From: Methylonatrum kenyense
Lineage (GTDB): Bacteria; Pseudomonadota; Gammaproteobacteria; Nitrococcales; Aquisalimonadaceae
Assembly: GCF_023195885.1 (NCBI RefSeq)
Contig: NZ_JALPKO010000005.1
Coordinates: 155,220-219,219, forward strand
Direction of reading: 5' to 3'
Length of the DNA stretch: 64,000 nt
Below the pieces are notes generated by a model, which was not told the origin of the DNA, did not search any database, and worked only from the letters and a program-made list of their open reading frames with translations. Shown one piece after another: positions 1-9,030 of the stretch. Position numbers and translations under genes: made by a program. Each line of letters starts with the position of its first letter. Within the stretch, counting starts at the first letter, position 1.

Positions 1-1
1 G

Positions 2-379
2 TGGGTGTTCAAGCGCACCGACGAGAACGTGAGCGATCTGGAAAAGCTTGATGGCCTGTTGCGCGATCCGGATTCGGATCAGCCACAGCAGCCGGAGTAC
101 GCGCAGAACAAGCACCGCTCGATCAAGCCGGAGATCATGGTCATGGTGGGCCTGTGTACCCACCTGGGCTGTTCGCCGCTGTTCCGGCCCGATGAGCGGC
201 CGGCCGGCATCGAGCGGGAATGGCTCGGTGGCTTCTTCTGCCCCTGCCATGGTTCCTACTTCGACCTGGCCGGCCGGGTGTACTCGGGGGTGCCGGCACC
301 GCTGAACCTGGAAGTGCCGCCGTATCATTTCATTGATGACAACACGGTGCTCATCGGCGAAGACGAGGGAGATGTCTAA
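2..379 (+). CDS. petA: Ubiquinol-cytochrome c reductase Rieske iron-sulfur subunit (3' part)
   Basis: Carries the 2Fe-2S cluster that takes electrons from ubiquinol and passes them to cytochrome c1 in the bc1 complex, on the periplasmic face of the inner membrane. The gene runs in from the left edge and only the last 125 codons are visible, so the twin-arginine signal and membrane anchor are missing. Both cluster-binding boxes are intact: CTHLGC at bases 155-172 and CPCHG at 239-253, giving the two Cys and two His ligands. The stop directly abuts the petB start, the usual petABC arrangement. The GTG at base 5 is only an internal valine. Confidence 0.97.
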   Translation, partial: WVFKRTDENVSDLEKLDGLLRDPDSDQPQQPEYAQNKHRSIKPEIMVMVGLCTHLGCSPLFRPDERPAGIEREWLGGFFCPCHGSYFDLAGRVYSGVPAPLNLEVPPYHFIDDNTVLIGEDEGDV

Positions 380-1621
380 ATGAGCGAGACCAGAGGCAGC
401 AGCGGTGGCCTGATGGGCTGGGTGGACGAGCGCTTCCCGGCGACCAAGATGTGGAATGAGCACGTCGGTCAGTACTACGCACCGAAAAACTTCAATTTCT
501 GGTACTACTTCGGTTCCCTGGCGCTGGTGGTCCTTGTGATCCAGATCCTCTCCGGCATCTGGCTGACCATGAACTACCAGCCCTCCGCCGACCGCGCCTT
601 CGAGTCGGTGGAGTACATCATGCGGGACGTGGACTGGGGCTGGTTGATCCGCTACATCCACACCACTGGTGCCTCGGCGTTCTTCGTCGTGGTCTATCTG
701 CACATGGCGCGGGCGCTGCTGTACGGCTCCTACCAGAAGCCGCGGGAACTGCTCTGGGTGTTCGGCGTTTTGATCTATGTCTCGCTGATGGCCGAGGCAT
801 TCTTCGGCTACATGCTGCCCTGGGGGCAGATGTCCTTCTGGGGCGCCCAGGTCATTATCTCCCTGTTTGGTGCGATCCCGGTCATCGGTGACCAGCTGGC
901 GCTTTGGATACGCGGTGACTACGTGATCTCGGAGATCACGCTCAACCGCTTCTTTGCGCTGCATGTGATCGGCCTGCCGCTGGTCATCATCGGCCTGGTT
1001 GTGGCGCACATCCTGGCGCTGCACGAAGTCGGGTCGAACAACCCGGACGGGATCGAGATCAAGAAGAACAAGGATGCCAATGGCAACCCGAAGGACGGCA
1101 TTCCGTTCCATCCGTACTATACGGTGAAGGATACCTTCGGCCTGATCGTGTTCCTGATTTTCTTCTCGATCGTGGTGTTTTACGTGCCGGAATTCTTCGG
1201 CCTGTTCATCGAGGCGCCGAACTTCGAGCCTGCGAATCCGCAGGTCACGCCGGACCATATCGCACCGGTCTGGTACTTCACGCCGCATTACGCGATGTTG
1301 CGGGCGATTCCGGACAGCTTTGGCGGGGTCGTGGTCATGGGTGCCGCAGTGGCGATCCTGTTCTTCCTGCCCTGGCTTGACCGGGGCCGGGTGCGCTCGA
1401 TCCGCTATCGTGGCCTGGGCTTCAAGGTTGCCGTGATACTGTTCTTCATCAGCTTCGTCGTGCTGGGTTATCTCGGCCTGCAGCCGGCGACCGGCCTGTA
1501 TACGATACTGGCGCGAATCTTTACTGCCATCTATTTCGGCTTCTTCGTGTTCCTCTGGGTTTACACCTATTTCGGGCTCGAGAAGACCAAGCCGGTACCG
1601 GAAAGGGTGACAATGCCATGA
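380..1621 (+). CDS. petB: Cytochrome b subunit of the bc1 complex
   Basis: Membrane core of the bc1 complex, carrying two b hemes and the quinol-oxidation and quinone-reduction sites. At 413 residues it has the usual bacterial length. Heme ligands are visible as His94/His108 and His195/His210. The second pair is separated by 14 residues, where mitochondrial cytochrome b has 13. The Qo-site motif, normally PEWY, reads PVWY at residues 296-299. The start follows the petA stop with no gap, and the stop overlaps the petC start by 4 bases, so translation is probably coupled. Confidence 0.97.
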   Translation: MSETRGSSGGLMGWVDERFPATKMWNEHVGQYYAPKNFNFWYYFGSLALVVLVIQILSGIWLTMNYQPSADRAFESVEYIMRDVDWGWLIRYIHTTGASAFFVVVYLHMARALLYGSYQKPRELLWVFGVLIYVSLMAEAFFGYMLPWGQMSFWGAQVIISLFGAIPVIGDQLALWIRGDYVISEITLNRFFALHVIGLPLVIIGLVVAHILALHEVGSNNPDGIEIKKNKDANGNPKDGIPFHPYYTVKDTFGLIVFLIFFSIVVFYVPEFFGLFIEAPNFEPANPQVTPDHIAPVWYFTPHYAMLRAIPDSFGGVVVMGAAVAILFFLPWLDRGRVRSIRYRGLGFKVAVILFFISFVVLGYLGLQPATGLYTILARIFTAIYFGFFVFLWVYTYFGLEKTKPVPERVTMP

Positions 1622-2346
1622 AGAAATACCTGATGATCCTGACGCTTGTCCTGGTGCCGGCATTCGCCGTCGGCGCGGCACCGGTGAATGGCAAGCTGAG
1701 TGCGGACGTGGACCCCCATGACAAGGAGTCCCTGCAGCGTGGTGCGCAGGCCTTTGCCAACTATTGCATGGCCTGCCACCAGGCCGAGTTGATGCGGTAC
1801 AACCGCGTCGCCCGCGACCTGGGGTTCAGCGATGAGGATGTCGAGGAGTTCCTGATCTTCACGCCGGGAACCCTGGCGGTCGATGTCATGCGCAACGCCA
1901 TGCGCCAGGAGGACTCCCAAGACTGGTTCGGTGCCCCGGCGCCGGACTTGACCATGACCGCACGTCGGCATGGTCCGGACTGGGTGTACACTTTCCTCAA
2001 CAGCTTTTACAAGGACGAGAATCAGCCGTTCGGGGTCAACAATCTGGTGATCTCCGGCGTGTCCATGCCGCACGTGTTGCAGGAGCTGCAGGGCTTGCCA
2101 GAGCCGGTTTACGAGGACGTGGATGGCCAGGAGCGGCTCGTCGGCCTGGAACTCAACCAGGCGGGGATGATGAGTCCCGCCGAGTACCGCCGCTTCACCC
2201 GTGACCTGACCAATTTCATGGATTACATCGCCGAACCGGTAAAGGCGGAGCGGCAGCGCCTCGGGGTATACGTGATCGGCTTTCTGCTGATCCTGCTGGT
2301 GCTGACGTATCTGCTGAAAAAGGAATTCTGGAGAGATGTTCACTGA
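1618..2346 (+). CDS. petC: Cytochrome c1 subunit of the bc1 complex
   Basis: Accepts electrons from the Rieske protein and delivers them to soluble cytochrome c. The 242-residue product begins with a Sec signal (KKYLMILTLVLVPAFAVGA) followed by the covalent heme site CMACH at residues 50-54. A single hydrophobic helix near residues 216-235 anchors the C-terminus, ending in a short basic tail. The likely axial Met is in VSMPH. It overlaps petB by 4 bases and ends the operon, followed 20 bases later by a strong hairpin. Confidence 0.97.
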   Translation: MKKYLMILTLVLVPAFAVGAAPVNGKLSADVDPHDKESLQRGAQAFANYCMACHQAELMRYNRVARDLGFSDEDVEEFLIFTPGTLAVDVMRNAMRQEDSQDWFGAPAPDLTMTARRHGPDWVYTFLNSFYKDENQPFGVNNLVISGVSMPHVLQELQGLPEPVYEDVDGQERLVGLELNQAGMMSPAEYRRFTRDLTNFMDYIAEPVKAERQRLGVYVIGFLLILLVLTYLLKKEFWRDVH

Positions 2347-2365
2347 GCCTTGAACGCTCGGAACG

Positions 2366-2407
2366 GCGGCCGGGTCCGGCATCGTCCGGGCCCGGCCGTC
2401 CGTCTTT
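2366..2407 (+). terminator. Probable terminator after petABC
   Basis: A 12-bp stem (2368-2379 paired with 2386-2397, one G-U pair) with a 6-base loop sits 21 bases after the petC stop. The downstream tract is only moderately T-rich (CGTCTTTCC), so a partial or factor-assisted terminator is also possible. Confidence 0.6.
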
Positions 2408-2527
2408 CCTGCCTATGAACGCATTGCCTGAACCCACAAGCGGCGCGCCGCGCCGGGACTGGTTCCCGTCGGCGCCCGCGACGCCCTCAGCGTCGACCCA
2501 CTCTCCGACCCGACTAGGGAGCGCCTG

Positions 2528-3151
2528 ATGGCTGCTGTGAATAAACGTTCCATCATGACCCTGTTTTCCGGTGCGAGCTGTCCGTACAGCCACCGTGTCC
2601 GGTTCGTCCTTGCCGAGAAGGGCATCACCGTCGAGATCCATTCGGTGGATATGGACGCGATGCCGGAGGATCTGATTGACCTGAATCCCTATGGCGGGGT
2701 GCCGACACTCGTCGACCGTGACCTGTCCTTGTACGATACGCGGACCATCGTCGAATACCTGGACGAGCGCTTCCCGCACCCGCCGTTGATGCCCATCGAC
2801 CCGGTTTCCCGGGCCAAGGCGCGGCTGGCCCTGCACCGGATCGAAAACGACTGGTACTCGGTGCTGCACGCGCTGGACAACACCTCTGGTGCCGGCCTGA
2901 CCAAACACCGCAAGGTGCTTCGTGAAAGCCTGATCGCCAGCGATGAACTGTTTGCACAGGCGGAATTCTTCCTCAATGAGGAGCTGTCGGTAATGGACTG
3001 CGCGCTGGCTCCCCTGCTTTGGCGGCTGCCCCGTTACGGCATCGATCTGGGTGACAAGGCGCCGGCCCTGACCGCCTACGCGGAACGACTGTTCGCCCGG
3101 CCATCGTTTCAGGAGAGCCTGAGCGATGTCGAGCGGACCATGCGGGTCTAG
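2528..3151 (+). CDS. sspA: Stringent starvation protein A
   Basis: SspA is an RNA polymerase-associated protein of the glutathione S-transferase fold, important in stationary phase and acid survival in enterics. The 207-residue product has a thioredoxin-like N-terminal half (LFSGASCPYSHRVRFVLAEK, from residue 12) with the typical NPYGGVPTL segment near residue 53, and an all-helical C-terminal half. SspA proteins lack glutathione transferase activity. The gene follows petABC and precedes sspB by 2 bases, the order seen in many gamma- and betaproteobacteria. The ATG at 2528 matches the family N-terminus. Confidence 0.95.
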   Translation: MAAVNKRSIMTLFSGASCPYSHRVRFVLAEKGITVEIHSVDMDAMPEDLIDLNPYGGVPTLVDRDLSLYDTRTIVEYLDERFPHPPLMPIDPVSRAKARLALHRIENDWYSVLHALDNTSGAGLTKHRKVLRESLIASDELFAQAEFFLNEELSVMDCALAPLLWRLPRYGIDLGDKAPALTAYAERLFARPSFQESLSDVERTMRV

Positions 3152-3153
3152 TC

Positions 3154-3570
3154 ATGTCTGTCAGTCAGGGCATGACATCGAGCCGGCCGTACCTGATTCG
3201 GGCGCTGTATGACTGGATCGTGGATAACGGCCTGACCCCGTACCTGCTGGTCGATGCCGAGCACGCCGAGTTGCAGGCACCGTTGGAGTACGTGGAGAAC
3301 GGCCGGCTGGTACTCAACATCTCGCCGCGTGCCGTACGCGATCTCGATCTGGGCATGGAGGCGGTTTTCTTCAACGGGCGTTTTGGCGGTGAGCCGCGGG
3401 ACGTCTGGGTGCCGACACCTGCCGTGTCGGCCATCTACGCGCGGGAAAACGGGCAGGGCATGCTGTTCAGCGATTCCGACGACGCCCCTCCGCCTCCAGG
3501 CGGCGGCCCCTCCGATGGCGAGGGCAAGGGTGACAATGACAGCCGTCCGCACCTGCGGGTCGTGAAATAG
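3154..3570 (+). CDS. sspB: ClpXP adaptor, stringent starvation protein B
   Basis: SspB tethers ssrA-tagged and some other substrates to the ClpXP protease. The 138-residue protein starts with the conserved SSRPYLIRALYDWIVDNG segment and a compact Sm-like core to about residue 108. A low-complexity Pro/Gly/Asp linker then leads to the C-terminal tail PHLRVVK, which matches the ClpX-docking peptide of the family. It lies 2 bases after sspA and is certainly co-transcribed. The convergent dolP gene ends 39 bases downstream. Confidence 0.95.
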   Translation: MSVSQGMTSSRPYLIRALYDWIVDNGLTPYLLVDAEHAELQAPLEYVENGRLVLNISPRAVRDLDLGMEAVFFNGRFGGEPRDVWVPTPAVSAIYARENGQGMLFSDSDDAPPPPGGGPSDGEGKGDNDSRPHLRVVK

Positions 3571-3582
3571 CGGCGAAGCTGG

Positions 3583-3611
3583 AGACGCGGGAATAGATCA
3601 GTGTTTCCCTA
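3583..3611. repeat. Half-copy of the GGGAAACACTGAT repeat family
   Basis: Read on the minus strand this is TAGGGAAACACTGATCTATT followed by CCCGCGTC, one arm of the palindromic element seen complete at 41338-41393. Its first three bases are the stop codon of dolP. No matching second arm is visible next to it. Confidence 0.7.
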
Positions 3612-4199
3612 GTCCCGGTAGTCGAACAGCCGGACCACCTCGCGGACGCCGGAAATGCGCCTCACCGATTCGGTGATCGCATCGGCCTCCTCCCGCGTTA
3701 CCGAACCCAGCAGATACAGGCGGCGCCGCTCCGCGCGCACGACCACGCGGCGATGGTCGAACCCCTCGGGTTCGCGCAACATGCGGATCCGGGTCCTGGC
3801 GCTGCTCTGCATGACATTGTCGCGACTGCGGGCCATGACCGAACTCAGGTCGGCGACCACCAGTTCGTTGTGCACCCGCTGAACGCCGTCCTGCGACTCC
3901 GCGAAGCGGGCCAGCCCACGTCCCGGTTCCCGCGAGCGAACCTCGCCGGTGAGCAGCACCACACCATTGAACACCGTGACGTTGATGTGGGAGCGGTCCT
4001 GCAGTTCCCGGTCGTTCAGGATATGGCCGATGATGCGGCCCCGCAGCCGTTGGTCATCAATGCTGTCGGCAAAGTTGCGGCTGCCATCGGCGGTTTCACG
4101 GTCATCACGGACCTCGTCCACCCGGGACGGTGCGCAGCCGGCGGCAAGGGCCAGCGCGACGAACAGCAGCAGGGCCTGCGCCGGCAGCAGCGTCCGCAC
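3609..4199 (-). CDS. dolP: Outer-membrane BON-domain lipoprotein (YraP/DolP family)
   Basis: DolP proteins are outer-membrane lipoproteins that bind anionic phospholipid and support envelope integrity. The 196-residue product has a lipoprotein signal with the lipobox LAAGC (Cys22). Two BON domains follow, roughly residues 48-115 and 125-193, each with the Val-Gly-rich pattern (VVLLTGEV, LYLLGSV). It sits 3 bases after diaA, last in a lpoA-yraN-diaA-dolP block that matches the E. coli order. Its TAG stop is the first triplet of a dispersed repeat. Confidence 0.93.
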   Translation of the reverse strand: MRTLLPAQALLLFVALALAAGCAPSRVDEVRDDRETADGSRNFADSIDDQRLRGRIIGHILNDRELQDRSHINVTVFNGVVLLTGEVRSREPGRGLARFAESQDGVQRVHNELVVADLSSVMARSRDNVMQSSARTRIRMLREPEGFDHRRVVVRAERRRLYLLGSVTREEADAITESVRRISGVREVVRLFDYRD

Positions 4200-4202
4200 T
4201 GT

Positions 4203-4919
<717 letters not shown>

Positions 4920-5279
4920 TCACGCGCCGAACGCGTTCCTGATCCAGTCCGGTTCGGCGGTGCGTCCCAGGCTGATGACATCGAAACGACAGGGCCGATC
5001 CGGATTGCCGTGCCGCTGCAACCAGAGCTGGGCCGCGCGAATCACCCGTGCCTGCTTGCGGCTGTCGATGGAGGCGGCGCCATCGGCCCAGGCGCCGGCG
5101 CCACGATACCGGACCTCGACAAAGACCAGGGTCTCGCCATCCTGCATGACCAGATCAAGCTCGCCGCAACGTGCTTGCCAGTTTTCGTCGAGCAGCCGCA
5201 TGCCAGCCTTTTCCAGGAAGCGGCGCGCCGTTCGTTCGGCACTTCGACCCCGCCGCCGCTTGCTCTGTCCATCACTCAT
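4920..5279 (-). CDS. yraN: UPF0102 family endonuclease-like protein YraN
   Basis: A 119-residue member of the UPF0102/YraN family, which has an endonuclease-like fold and no firmly settled role. The signature is clear: basic N-terminus, then GELDLVMQDGETLVFVEVRY from residue 59, carrying the acidic residues and E-V-(K/R) strand expected of the nuclease fold. It overlaps the upstream lpoA by 4 bases, so it is translationally coupled. About 126 bases without an obvious gene separate it from diaA. Confidence 0.92.
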   Translation of the reverse strand: MSDGQSKRRRGRSAERTARRFLEKAGMRLLDENWQARCGELDLVMQDGETLVFVEVRYRGAGAWADGAASIDSRKQARVIRAAQLWLQRHGNPDRPCRFDVISLGRTAEPDWIRNAFGA

Positions 5280-7114
5280 TCCGAGGCGCCGTTATCGCTC
5301 CCGAGGCGACGGACACCGCGATCCGTGAATTGTGCCGGAACCAGGCCGCGCACAATCTCGCCATCGTCACTCACGCGGAGCAGCCCGGTTGCTCCCTCCA
5401 GTTCCTGCATTGCGCCATCGGCCGCCTGGCGGAGGCGCGGAATCAGGCGGTAGGTGTCCAGGCCCATGCCGACCAAGCGCGCCTGCTCACGCAGTTGATC
5501 GTCCCAGTGGCGGGCGAGCTCAGTGCGTCTCGGACTCGGACCGGTGTCCCCAACCATCCATGGCGCATCCATGAACACCAGGCCCTTGATGTCATCGTCG
5601 CGGCGATCGCGGTTGCCGGTGTAGACATGCGAGGTGGCAATGACCGGCAGATTCTCGCCGTGGTGGAAGCGAATCTGCGGCATGATCAGGCGCGCATTGT
5701 CGGGGAAGGCGCCAAGGAACAGCAGGTCCGCATCCTTGCGCATTTCGGCGCGATCACTGCCGCGACTGCCGGTTACACCGAGCAAGCGCCGCAGCGTATT
5801 GGCGTGGTCACGTTCGCCGCTGGTGTATGTTTCGCGCGCCACGACCCGTCCACCCCCCTGTTCGAAGGCTTCGGTGAAGGCGGCGTTGACTCGCCGTCCC
5901 CAGTCGTCCATCGGCACGAACACCAGTGCCTCACGGAAGCCACGCTCGGCAGCGAAGCGGCCGGCGGCTGCCGCGTCATGTTCCGGCATCAGGCCGAAGC
6001 GGAACAGGTTGCGTGGTACCTCGGTGCCCCGCGGCACGCCGTTCAGGGCCAGCAGCGGCACCGGCAGATCGCCGCCGAGGACCACGGTTTCAACGTCGTC
6101 CCGGGTCAATGGCCCGATCACCAGTTCGGCGCCGTCGGAAACCGCCCGCTCGTAGGCGTCACGGGGCTTCACCCCGTGCTCGCCGACGTCGACGAAACGC
6201 AGTTGCGGGCGCTCGGTACCATTGCCGGTATCACTGAAATGCGCGGCAAGCATGCCGTCGCGAACGGCGCGGCCGGCATCCGCCAGACTGCCACTCAGTG
6301 GCAGCAGTACCGCCACCCGTCCGGCTGCCACCCGGGTGCGATCGATATCGTCCCGCACCTCCGCCAGGATCTGTTCGCCGGCCGGATGCCCCTCATAGCG
6401 CTCGGCCCATTGTTCCAGCTGTTGCCGTAGCCGTTCCCGGTCGAAACGGTGGCTGCGGGCGAAGAAGGCCAATTCGACCCATCCGCCGAACACATCCGGT
6501 GGCGGCGGCATGATCTCCTGCAGTTCGTTCATGGGTACCTGCATCAGATCCTGCCAGAGTGCCTCGCGATTGCGTTCGCGATCGGCGGCGATGCGCAATT
6601 CCTCCTCCAGCTCGCTACGCACTTCGGCGCTTTCCAGGTGGCGGCCAAGCGCCGCCAGGGCCTCGGCCTGAACCTGCATCAACTGGCGCCGGGCACCCGG
6701 CTCGCCGGGAAGCCGCGGTTCGACCCGTTCCAGGGCAGCTTCCGGTTCCTCGTCCAGTAACGCCATACGCCCACGCAGCGCCGCATCGAGGTCGTCCACC
6801 AACTCGTCCGGATCATCCAGCCGCGCCGACTCCAGGCGCTCCGCAGCCTCGTCCCGCTGGTCCTGCAACAGCAGCACCTCGGCGGCCCGCAGATTCAGCA
6901 GGGCGCGGGACCGTTCGTCTTCGGTGTCCGCCAGCGCTTCATCGTAGAGCGCCAGGGCCTGATCCAGATCGCCGCGGGCGCGGGCATCGGCGGCCAGCTC
7001 GGCCACCTCCGGCTCCGGATCGGGCGGCGGTGTGGTCTCGCAGGCAGCGAGGGCCAGGATGCAAGCGGCGAGCGCCAGCAGGCGGATTACGGTGACAGTG
7101 CTTGTGGCTTGCAT
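5276..7114 (-). CDS. lpoA: Penicillin-binding protein activator lipoprotein LpoA
   Basis: LpoA is an outer-membrane lipoprotein that activates PBP1a from outside the sacculus. The 612-residue product has a signal ending in lipobox LAAC (Cys25). A helical TPR-like N-terminal part to about residue 240 is followed by a periplasmic-binding-protein-like C-terminal part starting near GRVAVLLPLSGSLADAGRAV. It leads the lpoA-yraN-diaA-dolP operon and is divergent from rsmI, as in E. coli. A sigma70-like promoter lies about 60 bases upstream of the ATG. Confidence 0.93.
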   Translation of the reverse strand: MQATSTVTVIRLLALAACILALAACETTPPPDPEPEVAELAADARARGDLDQALALYDEALADTEDERSRALLNLRAAEVLLLQDQRDEAAERLESARLDDPDELVDDLDAALRGRMALLDEEPEAALERVEPRLPGEPGARRQLMQVQAEALAALGRHLESAEVRSELEEELRIAADRERNREALWQDLMQVPMNELQEIMPPPPDVFGGWVELAFFARSHRFDRERLRQQLEQWAERYEGHPAGEQILAEVRDDIDRTRVAAGRVAVLLPLSGSLADAGRAVRDGMLAAHFSDTGNGTERPQLRFVDVGEHGVKPRDAYERAVSDGAELVIGPLTRDDVETVVLGGDLPVPLLALNGVPRGTEVPRNLFRFGLMPEHDAAAAGRFAAERGFREALVFVPMDDWGRRVNAAFTEAFEQGGGRVVARETYTSGERDHANTLRRLLGVTGSRGSDRAEMRKDADLLFLGAFPDNARLIMPQIRFHHGENLPVIATSHVYTGNRDRRDDDIKGLVFMDAPWMVGDTGPSPRRTELARHWDDQLREQARLVGMGLDTYRLIPRLRQAADGAMQELEGATGLLRVSDDGEIVRGLVPAQFTDRGVRRLGSDNGASE

Positions 7115-7175
7115 GGCAGGCAGGAATCCCTGATGTTGAGCGGCGGCGCGCGCGGGCGCGCAGTCTGGTTTCTGA

Positions 7176-7203
7176 AGTGTATCAACCCGCCAACGGGGAT
7201 CAA
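7176..7203 (-). promoter_or_regulatory. Candidate promoter for lpoA-yraN-diaA-dolP
   Basis: On the minus strand, TTGATC (7203-7198) and TACACT (7181-7176) are separated by 16 bases in the divergent lpoA/rsmI spacer, leaving a leader of about 55 bases before the lpoA ATG. The match is fair, not perfect. Confidence 0.45.
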
Positions 7204-7234
7204 TTCACCGTCTGCAGGGGCGGGAGGAGAAGCC

Positions 7235-8086
7235 GTGGCCGACCCTGGAACGCTGTATGTTGTTGCAACGCCGATCGGCAATCTGGGCGATATCAGTGCC
7301 CGGGCGCTGGACGTCCTGCAGCAGGTTACCCTGGTTGCCGCCGAGGACACGCGCCATACCAAGCGGTTGCTTGCGCATTTCGGGGTCAGCGCCACGTTGC
7401 TCAGTCTGCACGAACACAACGAGCAGGCCCGCGTGGGCGGATTGGTGGAACGGCTACAGGACGGCGCCTCCATCGCCCTGGTCAGCGATGCCGGCACACC
7501 GCTTGTCAGTGATCCAGGGTACCGCCTGGTCAGCGCAGCCCATGCCGCCGGCCTGCCGGTGCGGACCGTGCCGGGGCCGAGCAGCATCATTGCCGCGCTA
7601 TCCGTTGCCGGCCAGGCTTGTGACCGTTTCTGCTTCGAGGGCTTCCCGCCCTCGCGCACGGCCGCCCGTCGGCGCTGGCTCGAGGCCCTGGCCGCGGAGC
7701 CCCGCACCCTGGTTCTGCTGGAATCCAGCCATCGGATCATGGATTGCGTCGCGGACCTGGCGGATTTATTCGGTGCTGAACGCAGCGCCACGCTGACCCG
7801 CGAGCTGAGCAAGACCTTCGAGACGGTGCGGCGCGGCACCTTGGGCGAGCTGCTGGACTGGCTGTCGGCTGATCCGCAGCAACGCAAGGGGGAGTTCGTC
7901 CTGGTTGTCGCTGGTGCGCCAGGACCGGCGGAAAGCAGCGGGCTTGCCGTGCAGTGCGATGACCTGCTGCAAGCCCTGCTTGCCGAGTTGCCGGCAAGCA
8001 GGGCCGCCGCGCTGGCGGCCCGATTGACGGGGGAACCCAAGCGAACGCTGTATGCGCGGGCGGTGGAACTTGCCAAGGGCGGTTAG
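7235..8086 (+). CDS. rsmI: 16S rRNA (cytidine-1402-2'-O) methyltransferase
   Basis: RsmI 2'-O-methylates C1402 in the decoding centre of 16S rRNA using S-adenosylmethionine. The 283-residue product has the tetrapyrrole-methylase-type fold: LYVVATPIGNLGDISARAL at the N-terminus, AEDTRHTKRLL, and the cofactor loop VSDAGTPLVSDPGYRL near residue 85. The GTG at 7235 is preferred because GGGAGGAGA ends 4 bases before it and the family N-terminus aligns there; an in-frame ATG at 7109 would add 42 unconserved residues overlapping the lpoA leader. It is divergent from lpoA and precedes rnpB. Confidence 0.93.
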   Translation: MADPGTLYVVATPIGNLGDISARALDVLQQVTLVAAEDTRHTKRLLAHFGVSATLLSLHEHNEQARVGGLVERLQDGASIALVSDAGTPLVSDPGYRLVSAAHAAGLPVRTVPGPSSIIAALSVAGQACDRFCFEGFPPSRTAARRRWLEALAAEPRTLVLLESSHRIMDCVADLADLFGAERSATLTRELSKTFETVRRGTLGELLDWLSADPQQRKGEFVLVVAGAPGPAESSGLAVQCDDLLQALLAELPASRAAALAARLTGEPKRTLYARAVELAKGG

Positions 8087-8102
8087 CTCGCCCCGGCTCT
8101 GC

Positions 8103-8108
8103 TATGAT
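8103..8108 (+). promoter_or_regulatory. -10 element of the rnpB promoter
   Basis: TATGAT lies 7 bases before the expected first base of RNase P RNA. No good -35 hexamer is visible at 16-18 bases (CGGTTA at 8080). It starts 16 bases after the rsmI stop. Confidence 0.6.
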
Positions 8109-8115
8109 CCGCCCC

Positions 8116-8462
8116 GGAGTTGGCCGGACAGTCGCTGCCAGCAGGTCTGGTGGAGGAAAGTCCGGGCTCCGCAGGGCAGGGTGCCAGGTAACGCCTGGGG
8201 GGCGCGAGCCTACGGAAAGTGCCACAGAAAACATACCGCCTAAGCGCTTCGGCGCCGGCAAGGGTGAAAAGGTGCGGTAAGAGCGCACCGCGCGGGTGGT
8301 AACACGCCGCGGCACGGTAAACCCCACCCGGAGCAAGACCAAATAGGGGAGCATTGGTGTGGCCCGCACTGCTCCCGGGTAGGTCGCTAGAGGTGCGTGG
8401 TGACACGCACCCCAGATGAATGACTGTCCCCGACAGAACCCGGCTTACAGGCCGACTCCACC
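8116..8462 (+). ncRNA. rnpB: RNase P RNA (class A)
   Basis: Catalytic RNA of RNase P, which matures tRNA 5' ends. It is recognised by the universally conserved blocks GAGGAAAGTCCGGGCTCC (around 8151), CAGGGTGCCAGGTAACGCC, GGGTGAAAAGGTGCGGTAAG, GGTAAACCCCACCCGGAGCA and the late AGATGAATGACTGTCCC. The first ten bases (GGAGTTGGCC) pair with GGCCGACTCC near the 3' end to form helix P1, which fixes both ends to within a few bases. About 347 nt, normal for a gammaproteobacterium. It lies between rsmI and mraZ. Confidence 0.97.
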
Positions 8463-8991
8463 TTTCAACAGCCGCCCCGCCAGTCCGGTTCTTGGCCGGG
8501 CAGGCGGTCGTCGTCCGTTACCCGGGACCAGGATCAGGTCCCCCGGCATTCTGTGCCAGCTGGCATGGCGGTGATCTTCCGGAAGTTGCTGGGCTTCACG
8601 GCCGCGGTCCCGGCGAAGCAATACCACTCGCTGTCGGGTAGGGGCAGTGGAAGTTTTTTTCTTGGTCCTGTTGGACCAACCGTACGTCAGGCCAAGAAAA
8701 AAGCTTGCACTGGCCCGAGCGCCCTCAGAATGGTGACCCGGGCCAATACGGAAATGTTTACGGCATTTTCATTGGTTCGAGAGCCATCCGGTGGGCATCA
8801 CCCCAAGACGACGCCTCCAGACCCTGTCTCGTTCTCCTCGCGTTTTCCCATCGATTCCAGCCGATCCGAGGAATATCCGCCAAAAGACTGATTTCCAGTA
8901 ATAAAAGAAAGCCCCGCAGAAGTCGTCAGACGGCGACTTGTTGATGTTTCGTAAGTGCCTGTTGTGACAGGAAGAATTCGCCCCGAATTGC
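8463..8991. other. Spacer between rnpB and the mraZ promoter
   Basis: About 530 bases with no convincing gene. Reading frames here (for example 8553-8891) have no recognisable domain, no good ribosome site and no fit to neighbouring codon use. The stretch holds a GC-rich imperfect hairpin just after rnpB (8470-8510), a long U/A-rich hairpin at 8651-8706, and an A+T-richer tract around 8880-8990 leading into the mraZ promoter. Confidence 0.6.
8651..8706. repeat. 17-bp hairpin with a nested alternative hairpin
   Basis: Arms 8651-8667 and 8690-8706 pair over 17 positions with two G-U pairs and include a T7 tract opposite an A6 tract. Inside it, 8662-8668 can instead pair with 8673-8679 around a 4-base loop. 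The two foldings exclude each other. Confidence 0.6.
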
Positions 8992-9021
8992 TTGACACCT
9001 CGGTTGCCCGGTACCTATAGT
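8992..9021 (+). promoter_or_regulatory. Sigma70 promoter of the division and cell-wall cluster (Pmra)
   Basis: A perfect -35 TTGACA (8992-8997) and -10 TATAGT (9016-9021) are separated by 18 bases. Expected transcript start is near 9028, leaving about 50 bases before the mraZ ATG. This is the only strong promoter seen upstream of the 17-gene cluster. Confidence 0.85.
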
Positions 9022-9030
9022 GTCCGGAAG

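Noticed and set aside
2216..2908. Minus-strand frame over the petC-sspA junction
   Set aside because: Covers the petC terminator hairpin and the antisense of sspA; no homology pattern.
8420..8641. Open frame of 73 codons overlapping the 3' end of rnpB
   Set aside because: Overlaps a structured RNA gene and lacks any coding signature.
8553..8891. Open frame of 112 codons in the rnpB-mraZ spacer
   Set aside because: No recognisable domain, no ribosome site, and it runs through the long hairpin; likely chance.
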